Below are positions 26,028 through 34,751 of a stretch of DNA of 64,000 nt, one piece after another (the stretch's first letter is position 1; each line of letters opens with the position of its first letter). Both the position numbers and the translations under genes were made by a program. Origin of the DNA: JAPLDB01 sp038230515. GTDB taxonomy: Bacteria; Bacteroidota; Bacteroidia; AKYH767-A; 2013-40CM-41-45. Below the pieces are notes generated by a model. It did no database searches, had not been told where the DNA came from, and saw only the letters and a list, made by a program, of their open reading frames with translations. The stretch lies in contig JBBRND010000020.1 of NCBI GenBank assembly GCA_038230515.1, positions 1-64,000 on the forward strand. The letters run 5' to 3'.

Positions 26028-27332
26028 CTACAGAAGTTTTTGAAGTGCAGGAAATTTTGTTTTTACTTTTTCTGAATCCAGCAAAGCCACAAAAATAAAA
26101 ATCAAAAACAGCAAGGCAGGAACTTTGTAACGTACCATAGCTCCAAGTATCGGAGTGATCAATCCGATCAGTGCATACATGCAGACGATAAAGAAAATAC
26201 TAAACCAGAAAAGATGAAGGGAAAGATTGCCATTTCTTTTTGAATAGATAAGACAGAATATTCCAAAGAGAAGGATGAAGATATTCTCAATTGCAGACAT
26301 CAAAACTAATGGGGAACTGGAATCAAAAATGGTTGGGCGTATAAAAACACGGAGAACTGCTGCGGGAGAGTGAAGAAGTAAACTCCATGCAGTAGCATCA
26401 ATCTGCGGAATTTCAATTACACTCTTTGCCTGTGTGGCTTCGGCAAGCACATTGAAATTTTTTTGTTTGTAATAAATGATGTCCACGACATTGTATTTTT
26501 CAGAGAGGCGGTAAACATTAAAACCTATAAGCGCATAAATGGAATAACAAGCAATAAATTTCAATGCGATTCTTTTTTCTGAATCTTTTCTGCTCCAGTA
26601 CCATGCAATGAGAGCAGGAACAATAATGATGAGTGTGTAAAGTTTTGTGAACATTAGCAGCAGAAAACAAAATGCAAACGCAACAATGCTTCTGAAAGAA
26701 TATTGTGAAGCAAGAAGATTACGAAAAGAATAGAGGAGAAGTCCGAGTGCGAAAAGGAGCAATCCATCTTTCAGCATTCCTGAACCCCAGAAGAGAACAG
26801 AAGGCAGAAACATCATACTAAAAAAAAGAATTTTTGATTTTTCTTTCATGTATGCCTGAAAGAGTTTAAACAAAGCAATAAGCCCTGTGAAAGAAAAAAA
26901 GTTGAGAAACACTACATGAACATAATATTTACCAAGGGAAAATAACTGAAATAGAACATTGAGCCGCACCAACGTTTTATTGTCGTTGAATAAAACGTCC
27001 TGGTTATTCCATGCGTTCATTTGTGAGCAAATGTTGTAGCACTCCTGAGTATTGCTGTTCACTCCAAAGAAAATTTGAAAGAATTGTTTTGGATGTGTAA
27101 ACAGCGAATTGAAAAGTGCTTTGCTGTCGTCAAAGAATTTGAACGTGTCCGCTGTACTGCGATCGGTATAATAATATGTGTAGAGTAAACCGAGGGAGCA
27201 GCCGGCTATTACTTTCAGAATAAAGAGTGCTTTGATCCAACGAGAAGAAATAACTTCGACCCTGAAGAATTTCAGGCGCTGGATAAGAAAAAGAAACAGC
27301 GCTGTGTAGCCCGCTGCGAGTAATATTTCCAC
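26028..27332 (-). CDS. Multi-pass membrane protein of unknown function
   Basis: 434 aa with about ten hydrophobic segments. A conserved-looking loop near residues 60-115 (D-T-F-K-F-F-D-D-S-K-A-L-F... N-I-C-S-Q-M-N-A-W-N-N) follows, then F-F-S-M-M-F-L-P-S-V-L-F-W-G-S-G-M-L-K-D-G-L. The 'P-S...F-W-[GS]-S-G-x-x-K-D' element recalls EpsG/O-antigen polymerase-like and glycosyltransferase-associated membrane proteins of Bacteroidota, so a role in surface polysaccharide is possible, but I cannot name the family. Divergent from purL. Confidence 0.7.
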   Translation of the reverse strand: MEILLAAGYTALFLFLIQRLKFFRVEVISSRWIKALFILKVIAGCSLGLLYTYYYTDRSTADTFKFFDDSKALFNSLFTHPKQFFQIFFGVNSNTQECYNICSQMNAWNNQDVLFNDNKTLVRLNVLFQLFSLGKYYVHVVFLNFFSFTGLIALFKLFQAYMKEKSKILFFSMMFLPSVLFWGSGMLKDGLLLFALGLLLYSFRNLLASQYSFRSIVAFAFCFLLLMFTKLYTLIIIVPALIAWYWSRKDSEKRIALKFIACYSIYALIGFNVYRLSEKYNVVDIIYYKQKNFNVLAEATQAKSVIEIPQIDATAWSLLLHSPAAVLRVFIRPTIFDSSSPLVLMSAIENIFILLFGIFCLIYSKRNGNLSLHLFWFSIFFIVCMYALIGLITPILGAMVRYKVPALLFLIFIFVALLDSEKVKTKFPALQKLL

Positions 27333-27443
27333 AATAAAGATTTAACAGAAACAAAAGTAAAGAAAGTATTTTGTCAGTACCTTTGAACCGTTAAAAGTTA
27401 TTGGTAAATCGTTAATAGATTTTTAGAACGTCCTCGCAAAAGA

Positions 27444-29702
27444 ATGAATCAAGTCGCAGAAGAATCGCTTGCAACAATTGAACAGGCAAAGTCACTCGGA
27501 CTTCTCCCCGAAGAATTTGAAAAGATAAGGGAAATTTTAGGGCGCACACCTAACTTTACTGAACTGAGTTTGTACTCAGTGATGTGGAGCGAGCATTGCT
27601 CCTACAAAAATTCCATTGAGTGGTTGAAAACGCTTCCAAAGGAAGGACCACACATGCTTGCAAAAGCCGGTGAAGAAAATGCAGGACTCGTTGCCATCGG
27701 TGACGGGCTTGCTTGTTGTTTCAAAATTGAATCGCACAATCATCCTTCTGCTATTGAACCCTATCAGGGAGCGGCAACAGGAGTTGGAGGAATCAACAGA
27801 GATATTTTTACGATGGGTGCGCGCCCAGTTGCTCAACTTAATTCTCTTCGTTTCGGCAATCCTGATTCAGAAAAAACGAAATGGCTGATGCGCGGTATAG
27901 TAAAAGGAATCGGTGACTACGGAAATGCATTTGGCATCCCTACTGTTGGCGGTGAAGTTTTCTTTGACGATTGCTACAACATCAATCCTCTTGTGAACGC
28001 AATGAGTGCGGGAATTGTTGAAGTTGGGAAAACTATTTCTGCAACTTCTTACGGTGCAGGCAATCCTGTTTTCATTGTTGGTTCTGCCACAGGCAAAGAT
28101 GGAATTCACGGAGCTACGTTTGCTTCGGGAGATTTGCATGAAGACAGCGCAGACGATTTACCTTCCGTTCAGGTTGGTGATCCGTTCACTGAAAAATTAT
28201 TGCTCGAAGCAACTCTTGAAGTAATTGCAACAGGTGCTGTAGTCGGTATGCAGGACATGGGTGCAGCAGGAATTATCTGCTCCACTTCAGAGATGAGTGC
28301 AAAAGGAAAACACGGAATGATTATCCATCTTGACAGAGTTCCTACACGGCAGAAGAATATGAATGCCTGGGAAATTTGTCTGAGCGAATCGCAGGAAAGA
28401 ATGTTGGTTGTAGTAAAGAAGGGCAGAGAGAGTGAAGTGAATAAAGTTTTCGAAAAGTGGGATTTAAATTGTGTTCAGATTGGCGAAGTAACAACAGGCG
28501 GTCGTTTGAAATTTTATATGGAGCGTGAATTGGTTGCTGATGTTCCTGCTGAAACTCTTGTGCTTGGTGGTGGTGCTCCTGTTTATCAGCGTGAATATGC
28601 GCAACCGAAATATTTTGCTGAGAGTAAAAAATTTAACATTGATTCCGTTGAAGATCCGGAAGATTTAAAAGTGGTTGCAAAATTCCTTCTTGGTCATCCT
28701 AACATTGCTTCGAAGCGTTGGGTGTATAATCAATACGACAGCATGGTGGGTACGGTGAACATGAGTACGAATTCTCCAAGCGATGCTGCCATTGTAAATA
28801 TAAAAGGAAAGGACAAGGCGCTTGCGTTTACGGTTGATTGTAATGCCCGTTATGTTCATGCCGATCCTGAAGCGGGCTGTACCATTGCTGTTGCTGAGGC
28901 AGCGCGGAATATTGTGTGCAGCGGTGGAGAGCCGAGTGCGATCACCAATTGTCTGAACTTCGGAAATCCATATAATAAGGAAGTGTACTGGCAGTTTGTT
29001 CAATCAATAAAAGGAATGGGCAAGGCATGTCGTAAATTCATGACTCCTGTTACGGGCGGCAATGTGAGTTTCTATAATCAAAGCAGCGATGAAGGTCCGG
29101 TGTTTCCGACTCCGACCATCGGCATGATGGGAATTCTTCCTAGCAAAGCAAACCGCATGACTCTTGATTTCAAACATGCAGGCGATTCGATTTTCTTAAT
29201 TGGTGAATCGAAGAATGACATTAGCTGTTCTGAATATCTTTATTCATATCATAAAGTAAAACTTTCTCCCGCTCCTTTTTTTGATCTTGATACTGAGGTG
29301 AAAGTTCAGAACCTTATAAAGAATCTTATCAGCAGAAAACTTGTTCAGAGCGCACATGATTGCAGCGATGGCGGTTTGTTCATCGCGCTTTGTGAATCTG
29401 CGATGTTCGCCCAATCGAATCCGTCCTCTGGCGGACCAGGCAACCTTGGCTTCTCCATCGAAACAGATTTTGATGTTCGTGCCGATGCTTTTCTTTTTGG
29501 CGAAGCACAGAGCAGGGTAGTGGTGAGTGTGAGCGAAGATCAGCTTGATGAATTTCTTGATCTAGTGAATAAAGCCGATGTTGAATGGGCAAACCTCGGC
29601 ACAGTTACAGATGGCGAACTGCTGATTGATGAGCAATCATTCGGCAGCATTAAAGAGGCAAAGGAAATTTATGATAATGCTATTGGGAATTTAATGAGGT
29701 AA
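27444..29702 (+). CDS. purL: Phosphoribosylformylglycinamidine synthase subunit PurL
   Basis: 752 aa, the small PurL type that works with separate PurQ and PurS. Motifs: S-V-M-W-S-E-H-C-S-Y-K-N near residue 45, K-I-E-S-H-N-H-P-S at about 97, G-A-A-T-G-V-G-G-I, M-Q-D-M-G-A-A-G-I and, in the second half, H-D-C-S-D-G-G-L. It converts FGAR, ATP and glutamine-derived ammonia to FGAM in purine synthesis. PurQ and PurS are not in this window. Confidence 0.97.
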   Translation: MNQVAEESLATIEQAKSLGLLPEEFEKIREILGRTPNFTELSLYSVMWSEHCSYKNSIEWLKTLPKEGPHMLAKAGEENAGLVAIGDGLACCFKIESHNHPSAIEPYQGAATGVGGINRDIFTMGARPVAQLNSLRFGNPDSEKTKWLMRGIVKGIGDYGNAFGIPTVGGEVFFDDCYNINPLVNAMSAGIVEVGKTISATSYGAGNPVFIVGSATGKDGIHGATFASGDLHEDSADDLPSVQVGDPFTEKLLLEATLEVIATGAVVGMQDMGAAGIICSTSEMSAKGKHGMIIHLDRVPTRQKNMNAWEICLSESQERMLVVVKKGRESEVNKVFEKWDLNCVQIGEVTTGGRLKFYMERELVADVPAETLVLGGGAPVYQREYAQPKYFAESKKFNIDSVEDPEDLKVVAKFLLGHPNIASKRWVYNQYDSMVGTVNMSTNSPSDAAIVNIKGKDKALAFTVDCNARYVHADPEAGCTIAVAEAARNIVCSGGEPSAITNCLNFGNPYNKEVYWQFVQSIKGMGKACRKFMTPVTGGNVSFYNQSSDEGPVFPTPTIGMMGILPSKANRMTLDFKHAGDSIFLIGESKNDISCSEYLYSYHKVKLSPAPFFDLDTEVKVQNLIKNLISRKLVQSAHDCSDGGLFIALCESAMFAQSNPSSGGPGNLGFSIETDFDVRADAFLFGEAQSRVVVSVSEDQLDEFLDLVNKADVEWANLGTVTDGELLIDEQSFGSIKEAKEIYDNAIGNLMR

Positions 29703-29739
29703 ATTCGTTTTTGCTATTCAGTATTACCTGAATTTCATT

Positions 29740-30321
29740 ATGAACAAAACGCGACTTGAAGCATTCAGTGACGGTGTGTTCGCTATTGTAATCACGCTTC
29801 TTATTCTCGACATACGCCTGCCAGAGGTAAGTTATGAAAACCTTCCTAAGGCGCTGTTCGAACTTTTGCCGAGGATAGTTTCCTATGTGATGAGTTTTGC
29901 AGTAATCGGATTGTACTGGGTTGGACATCATCAGTCGTTTAGGTTTGTTAGCAGAACGGACAGTGTATTTCTCTGGATGAATATATTGCTTTTACTTTTT
30001 GTAAGTTTTATTCCGTTTCCCACTTCACTTTTAGGAAAATACCCATCCAAAGAAATTCCTGTATTGATTTATGGCATTAATTTAGTAGCAACAAATGTTA
30101 CCGGTTTCGGCATGTTACTGTATATTTATCATCATCCGGAACTTGCATCAGCAGAGTTTACTAAGGAAAATTTCAGAAAGCAATTACCCATATACGGGCT
30201 TGTCAATTTCTTTTATCTTGTAGCGATTGGCTTGTCGTTTGCAGCGCCCATGGTAAGTTACATAATTTACATGCTGGTTTTGATTGTTCTGATTTTTGTG
30301 TACAGCAGAAGGAGCAGGTAG
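29740..30321 (+). CDS. TMEM175-family potassium channel-like protein (DUF1211)
   Basis: 193 aa. The signature R-L-E-A-F-S-D-G-V-F-A-I-V-I-T-L-L-I-L-D at the N-terminus is the R-x-x-x-F-S-D-G motif of TMEM175 channels, whose first helix lines the pore. About six membrane segments are seen, matching the bacterial single-repeat form that assembles as a tetramer. G-L-Y-W-V-G-H-H-Q-S-F is also typical. Predicted inner-membrane K+ leak channel. Convergent with the T9SS gene, with only 2 bp between the stops. Confidence 0.92.
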   Translation: MNKTRLEAFSDGVFAIVITLLILDIRLPEVSYENLPKALFELLPRIVSYVMSFAVIGLYWVGHHQSFRFVSRTDSVFLWMNILLLLFVSFIPFPTSLLGKYPSKEIPVLIYGINLVATNVTGFGMLLYIYHHPELASAEFTKENFRKQLPIYGLVNFFYLVAIGLSFAAPMVSYIIYMLVLIVLIFVYSRRSR

Positions 30322-30323
30322 AT

Positions 30324-31856
30324 TTATTCTTTTACGAACTTAATAATTTCACTACCGCTTTCATTAACTACTTTCAGGAAGTACATGCCTGCGGGGAGTG
30401 CGTGAATATCGGCCTCTACTAAGACCCCTCTCACTGGGGAGAGGGGAGAAACAGCCGCTACCTTTTCACCAAATGTATTGTAAATTTCTATAGAGTGAAT
30501 TGAGTTATCAGTAGTGAGCACAGAGATGAAGGTGCTGGCGGGGTTGGGGGAGAGGAGGAGTTCTGATTTGGGATTGCTGATTTCGGAAACAGCATCAGAA
30601 AAGCATAAGGTGGTATCAGTTATAGTATGAGTTTCTTCAACGAACGATGAAACGACTGATAAATTTGCAGAAGAAACAGTAGGAACGATGGAAGATACCT
30701 GAATTGGTAAAGAGGAAATAGAAACGGAGCTGTTGATTTCATTACATCCACTATTACCATTATCATCGGACTTAATTAAAAGAATATCAAATCCACCAAC
30801 CCCGTTTCCGTTAGTAAAACCTGATACAATGTAACCTCCGTCAAAAGTTTGCTGAACACTTTCGCCACCACACTCTACTATTCCTCCATAAACTTTGCTC
30901 CAAACGGTATCACCGTTTGCATTGGTTTTTAAAAGAAAAACGGATCCTGGAATAACCGTGCTGGTAAATCCTGCAAAAACATTTCCACTGTCAATTGTTT
31001 CTGAAACAGAATATACTCCCACATTTTCAATTGCCTTATTCCAAATTAAATTTCCGCTGGCATCTGTTTTAAGTATGATTCCATAGGAAGTTGTGAAATT
31101 AAATGATTGTCCTGTGATTATAAATCCACCGTCATAAGTTTCCTGAAGCGCACTTGAATAATCATCTCCTGATACTACATAAGATTTTTCCCAAAGAGGA
31201 TTACCGGAGGAATCTGTTTTTAAAAGAAAGATATAGCTGGAATCAGAGTTTAAAAAAAGACTACTAAAACCTGTAATGACAAATCCGCCATCGTTGCTCT
31301 GAAGCACCGATGATGCCCTATCATTTTCATGGTTGTCAATGGATTTTGTCCATACAGTATCTCCATTGATATTCATTTTTACCAGAAGTATATTTTCGTC
31401 CCCTGGATTGTTATGATTCGAACCTGCAATTACGTAATCTCCGTCACTTGTGCGTGAGACATCTGATGCAATTGTGTTGCCTTGACCGTCTTCGAGTTTT
31501 TTAGTCCAGATTGTATCTCCATTCTTATCTGTTCTGATAACGTACATGGATTGCGAACAAGCAATAAAGTATCCGCTGTCAGGAGTCTCTTGAATTGAAA
31601 ACAGTTCATCGGCTGGAGTAATAGTATCAAATGTTTTGTACCAGGAAAGATTTCCAATACTATCTGTTTTTAAAAGGCAAAGACTATCATTACTTGTATA
31701 TCCGAGCACAACATATCCCCGATCACTGGTTTGTTTTACACGAATACCATCCTCATCGCTAAGGGTTCCATAAGCTTTCTGCCAAGTACTCTGCGCGCTT
31801 CCTGCAAAAGCAGAGAGCAGAAAAACAACAAACAATACCACACAGATTTTTTTCAT
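30324..31856 (-). CDS. T9SS cargo with beta-propeller-like repeats
   Basis: 510 aa. Signal peptide M-K-K-I-C-V-V-L-F-V-V-F-L-L to about residue 21. Residues 25-370 hold at least six imperfect repeats of about 50 aa with the pattern W-x-K-x-[FYI], S-x-x-x-T-x-D-[GS]-[GD]-Y-x-[IV]-x-G, L-[LI]-K-T-D-x-x-G-[ND] (propeller blades). The sorting tail (L-L-S-P-N-P-A-S-T... G-M-Y-F-L-K-V-V) is interrupted by an unusual S-P-L-S-P-V-R-G-V stretch encoded by a palindromic DNA element. The gene starts just downstream of a duplicated promoter cassette. Probably cell-surface or secreted; ligand unknown. Confidence 0.85.
   Translation of the reverse strand: MKKICVVLFVVFLLSAFAGSAQSTWQKAYGTLSDEDGIRVKQTSDRGYVVLGYTSNDSLCLLKTDSIGNLSWYKTFDTITPADELFSIQETPDSGYFIACSQSMYVIRTDKNGDTIWTKKLEDGQGNTIASDVSRTSDGDYVIAGSNHNNPGDENILLVKMNINGDTVWTKSIDNHENDRASSVLQSNDGGFVITGFSSLFLNSDSSYIFLLKTDSSGNPLWEKSYVVSGDDYSSALQETYDGGFIITGQSFNFTTSYGIILKTDASGNLIWNKAIENVGVYSVSETIDSGNVFAGFTSTVIPGSVFLLKTNANGDTVWSKVYGGIVECGGESVQQTFDGGYIVSGFTNGNGVGGFDILLIKSDDNGNSGCNEINSSVSISSLPIQVSSIVPTVSSANLSVVSSFVEETHTITDTTLCFSDAVSEISNPKSELLLSPNPASTFISVLTTDNSIHSIEIYNTFGEKVAAVSPLSPVRGVLVEADIHALPAGMYFLKVVNESGSEIIKFVKE
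30425..30446. repeat. Palindromic element inside a coding region
   Basis: CCCCTCTC (30425-30432) and GAGAGGGG (30439-30446) form an 8-bp perfect stem with a 6-nt loop, inside the T9SS sorting tail of the 30324-31856 gene. It encodes S-P-L-S-P-V-R-G, which is foreign to such tails. Confidence 0.65.
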
Positions 31857-31858
31857 CG

Positions 31859-31923
31859 CCCAAATCTAAAAACAATTTCCTTTCCTCAAAGCGGAATTGT
31901 GGGCAAGGGGGAGAAAGGTGGGG
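31859..31923 (-). promoter_or_regulatory. Duplicated promoter cassette, copy 1
   Basis: A 65-bp segment repeated at 32699-32763 with only two mismatches. On the minus strand it contains TTG (31889-31887), an 18-bp gap and TAGATTTG (31868-31861), an excellent Bacteroidota promoter. It lies directly before the ATG at 31856, so this mRNA would have almost no leader. Confidence 0.7.
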
Positions 31924-31955
31924 TGAATGGAAGTGTTTATGAAACCCCTGCTGCT

Positions 31956-32582
31956 TCAGTTTTTGTTGATGATGCCAAACAAGTATTTTTGAAGGAGAGG
32001 GTTAATCTCTTTTATTTTTTTATGAAGGGCTGCCTTCGTTTTTTTCTGCAGGGCAGTTGCTTCTGCACTTAACACTGGTTCATATATCTGAATATATGCT
32101 GTTCCCTTGGGCTTTATTTTTTTATTCGAATTTGTTCCGATAACTACAGATTCTTTATCCGGAGAAATAATTTCTCTCAATGCTTTTTGGTATTTTTCTT
32201 CAGGAAGCCGGTCTGCATTGCTGCTATAAATAAAATAATTATAGCTGATGGAACAAACCGGACATTCGCGAACAGTATATGGAATTCCTTCAATGGTATT
32301 GAAAGTGCCTACATCATTAACTTCTACCCGTTGAAGACATTTTAAGCATTCTATTTTCCTGGCTCCTTTTTGAATATTATCAAAACTTTTTTTCAGACCT
32401 CCAATGGCACATAAGTCCAATTCAGCTTCGCACCATTTTTCGGAAAGCCGGAGAGTTTTTGCCATCAGCTTTTTAAATTCGGGAGTTGTCTCGACTGTAC
32501 CGTCTTCTATCGCATCCAAAAGAGTGAAATACATTTCCATCATGTTTTCGTAATCCTGTTCATCATCAGGTAATTTTTTCAT
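31956..32582 (-). CDS. Zinc-ribbon protein of unknown function
   Basis: 208 aa, no signal peptide. A central C-L-K-C ... C-P-V-C pair spaced by about 30 residues suggests a zinc ribbon (residues about 79-112). The N-terminal part is acidic and helical, the C-terminal part lysine-rich and helical. It resembles the 32781-33425 product in general design (helix, C-x-x-C/C-x-x-C ribbon, helix) but not in detailed sequence. Transcribed from promoter copy 2 by inference. Nothing in the sequence shows an activity. Confidence 0.65.
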   Translation of the reverse strand: MKKLPDDEQDYENMMEMYFTLLDAIEDGTVETTPEFKKLMAKTLRLSEKWCEAELDLCAIGGLKKSFDNIQKGARKIECLKCLQRVEVNDVGTFNTIEGIPYTVRECPVCSISYNYFIYSSNADRLPEEKYQKALREIISPDKESVVIGTNSNKKIKPKGTAYIQIYEPVLSAEATALQKKTKAALHKKIKEINPLLQKYLFGIINKN

Positions 32583-32698
32583 GCGGCTTTAGTATAAGTA
32601 TCGGTTTTTACTATTTTTGAACGGCAGGCAGTTGTACTGAAATGAAAGGTGGCGCATTTATTCAAGGCAGTGTTCAAAGCTGGTTTCCTTTTTCATGC

Positions 32699-32763
32699 CC
32701 CAAATCTAAAAACAATTTCCTTTCCTCAAAGTGGAGTTGTGGGCAAGGGGGAGAAAGGTGGGG
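32699..32763 (-). promoter_or_regulatory. Duplicated promoter cassette, copy 2
   Basis: Same 65 bp as at 31859-31923 with two substitutions, both outside the -33 and -7. TTG at 32729-32727 and TAGATTTG at 32708-32701 (minus). Just downstream the minus strand reads ATG-AAA-AAG-G and stops after 12 codons, as if the copied piece carried the beginning of a signal-peptide gene. The first long ORF downstream is the zinc-ribbon gene starting at 32582. Confidence 0.65.
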
Positions 32764-32780
32764 CGAGCGAAAACGAAGAA

Positions 32781-33425
32781 CTAATTCAGCCCGGTTTTAT
32801 TTTTTGAATTAATGCTGGCGTAAAGTTCCGAAAGTTTTTTATAAAAAGCTTTGGCGGATTCATCACACATCTTCTTTACCTCTTTAATATTATTTCTGAT
32901 GATAGCTTTTACTTTCAGGTGAGATTTTAATTCTTCAATCTCTTCTTTCAGTTTCTTCAATTGATTCGCATCAAAGCCCGGTTGGCCGGACTTGGTGCCA
33001 TCGGTGCCGGATTTGGTGAACTCGTTTACAAGGTTTTCCTGCCAGCGCAAATAATCTTCCTCCATAAAAGGAATAGGATCGGTGAAATCGGTTCCACATT
33101 CAGGGCAGTGCTTTCTGTATAAACGCGCTCCATCTTTATCTTTTTCTTCACCTATAACATTTCCGGTAACTATGGCATTGCATTGCGGGCATTTCATTTT
33201 GCTCTCGTCTCGAAGACTTTGGAAATGCAATTCTTCGTTCGCCTGTATTGTTTGAGCTGTCTCTGCTTTCACTTTTAGTTCGGCAATCAGATCACGGGTG
33301 TCCTTTATCAGCATGGCTCCATTTTCATCAAGCTGCAAGGAGTTCTCACGAAGTTTAAGCTGTATCATATCATACATCTGCAGGAGTTCCTTCTCGGCTT
33401 CGCTCAGATAATCTTTTAGTGCCAT
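32781..33425 (-). CDS. Coiled-coil zinc-ribbon protein
   Basis: 214 aa. N-terminal helical region (residues 1-75), zinc ribbon C-P-Q-C ... C-P-E-C-G-T-D-F at about 79-112, then a strongly charged coiled coil (N-Q-L-K-K-L-K-E-E-I-E-E-L-K-S-H-L-K) from about 150. There is a T-K-S-G-T-D-G-T-K-S-G linker. Such ribbons bind nucleic acid or serve as structural modules. Starts 45 bp after the response-regulator stop on the same strand, so co-transcription is possible. Family unknown to me. Confidence 0.65.
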   Translation of the reverse strand: MALKDYLSEAEKELLQMYDMIQLKLRENSLQLDENGAMLIKDTRDLIAELKVKAETAQTIQANEELHFQSLRDESKMKCPQCNAIVTGNVIGEEKDKDGARLYRKHCPECGTDFTDPIPFMEEDYLRWQENLVNEFTKSGTDGTKSGQPGFDANQLKKLKEEIEELKSHLKVKAIIRNNIKEVKKMCDESAKAFYKKLSELYASINSKNKTGLN

Positions 33426-33470
33426 AGTCTATTATTTTTTCAGGTTACAAGTATAAGGCAAAAAAATAAA

Positions 33471-34139
33471 TTACATCAATCCACAGTCTTTTGCTCTGCG
33501 GATAAGTCCGTGTACATCGCAATTATATCTGGCGGTAAAGTTACTTACATATTTTCCGATTTTTTTGTTTACGGCTCTGTCACCGTTTGCAATCTGAATA
33601 TAGTTTTTCCCGGCATCTACCTCATGAAGAATATCGAGCAGTCTATCTTCAAACACAATTCTGAATGGTGCATCGGCAATGTTGTTCCAGGTTCTGTATT
33701 CTTCCATCAGTGCAGTAGTAAGGTGTTGGTTGTAAAAATAATTTCCGCGCAGCAGCAAGCGTATGGCATCGCTCAGTTCCATTTCAGACATGTTGAAGCT
33801 AAGGTATGCCCGTGCACCGGCATCGAGCATGCGCATAATGCGGAAGTCAGTAACGTGATTGGAAACTGCAATAACCAGCAGATCGTGGTTATACTGTTTT
33901 ATTTTTTCTACAAATGCTGTGCCGTGCGTATGGTTAAAATTAAAATCTACGATGGCAATTTTTGGCTTAAAAAATTTAATGGCTTCCTCTGCTTTCTCAA
34001 CATCGGTGGAGTGCATAACAACTTTGTAACATTCACTTGCATTAACATCGCGTTCAAGCGCACGGATAATAAGACCGTTATTGCTGAATATGCAAACAGA
34101 AATAACTTCATCAATAACCGGCTGAGAGAAGTGCGCCAT
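33471..34139 (-). CDS. Atypical response regulator-like protein
   Basis: 222 aa. The receiver fold is clear: V-C-I-F-S-N-N-G-L-I-I-R-A-L (strand 1), I-A-I-V-D-F-N-F with the phospho-acceptor-like D65, V-I-A-V-S-N-H, and M-L-D-A-G-A-R-A-Y-L. The acidic pair after strand 1 is replaced by S-N-N, and the conserved Lys after strand 5 is replaced by Ser (A-Y-L-S-F-N). Mg2+ binding and classical phosphorylation are therefore unlikely. The C-terminal 70 residues resemble a degenerate GerE/LuxR-type helix-turn-helix (V-N-K-K-I-G-K-Y-V-S-N). No kinase nearby. Two palindromic boxes lie upstream at 34247-34281. Confidence 0.75.
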   Translation of the reverse strand: MAHFSQPVIDEVISVCIFSNNGLIIRALERDVNASECYKVVMHSTDVEKAEEAIKFFKPKIAIVDFNFNHTHGTAFVEKIKQYNHDLLVIAVSNHVTDFRIMRMLDAGARAYLSFNMSEMELSDAIRLLLRGNYFYNQHLTTALMEEYRTWNNIADAPFRIVFEDRLLDILHEVDAGKNYIQIANGDRAVNKKIGKYVSNFTARYNCDVHGLIRRAKDCGLM

Positions 34140-34246
34140 GAAAGAGATGTTTCGTGCACGGATAATCTTTTGATTTCAGTGCATTTTGATTAGGGAGATA
34201 AAGATAACTAACTATTTATCAACTATCCAAACATTGTTTATGGAGT

Positions 34247-34281
34247 GGGAATCAATTCCCGAAAAATGGGATTCAATACCC
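34247..34281. promoter_or_regulatory. Tandem palindromic operator-like boxes 21 bp apart
   Basis: GGGAATCAATTCCC at 34247-34260 (perfect 6-bp arms around CA) and GGGATTCAATACCC at 34268-34281 (degenerate) are offset by exactly 21 bp, two helical turns. They lie about 110 bp upstream of the response regulator start and 150 bp before array 4. Good candidate site for a dimeric regulator. The rest of 34140-34428 shows no gene. Confidence 0.55.
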
Positions 34282-34428
34282 TTGCTAACAACAACCCGCC
34301 CGTTGTTTATTTGCACTCATAAATTAACGTTCATTGAAAAAGGTTTAAGGTTTATAGTTTAACGCCTGAAGTTAGCAGCCCCCTGTAGGTAGAAGGCAGT
34401 AAGAAAAGAAGTGAAGAAAATAGAAAGG

Positions 34429-34659
34429 GAAACTACAGTGCCAGCCATTGTAACTACCACGCCAGCTATTGTAACTACTACGCCAGCGAACGTAACTACC
34501 ACGCCCACGTTCGTAACTACTACGCCCACGTTCGTAACTACTACGCCCACGTGCGTAACTACCACGACCAGATGCGTGACTACTACGCCCACGAACGTAA
34601 CTACCACGCCCACGTGCGTAACTACCACGCCAGCGCGCGAAACAACCTTAACTAAAAGC
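34429..34659. repeat. 21-bp tandem array 4 (10 clear units and one degenerate)
   Basis: Typical unit GTAACTACCACGCCCACGTTC. Ten units to 34638, then a degenerate eleventh. The variable part is the last 6-9 bases of each unit (GCTATT, GCGAAC, CACGTTC, CACGTGC), while GTAACTACYACG is nearly fixed. Heptad reading: T-T-T-P-T-F-V on plus, V-V-V-T-H-V-G on minus. It ends about 90-110 bp before the gene at 34752 and points toward it. Confidence 0.93.
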
Positions 34660-34751
34660 TAAACTACTTTAACAGAATTAGTATCTACCCTGAATAAAAG
34701 TTTTAGTATCAAGTTCATATATAAATTAAACAATTCTAAATTATCATTATT

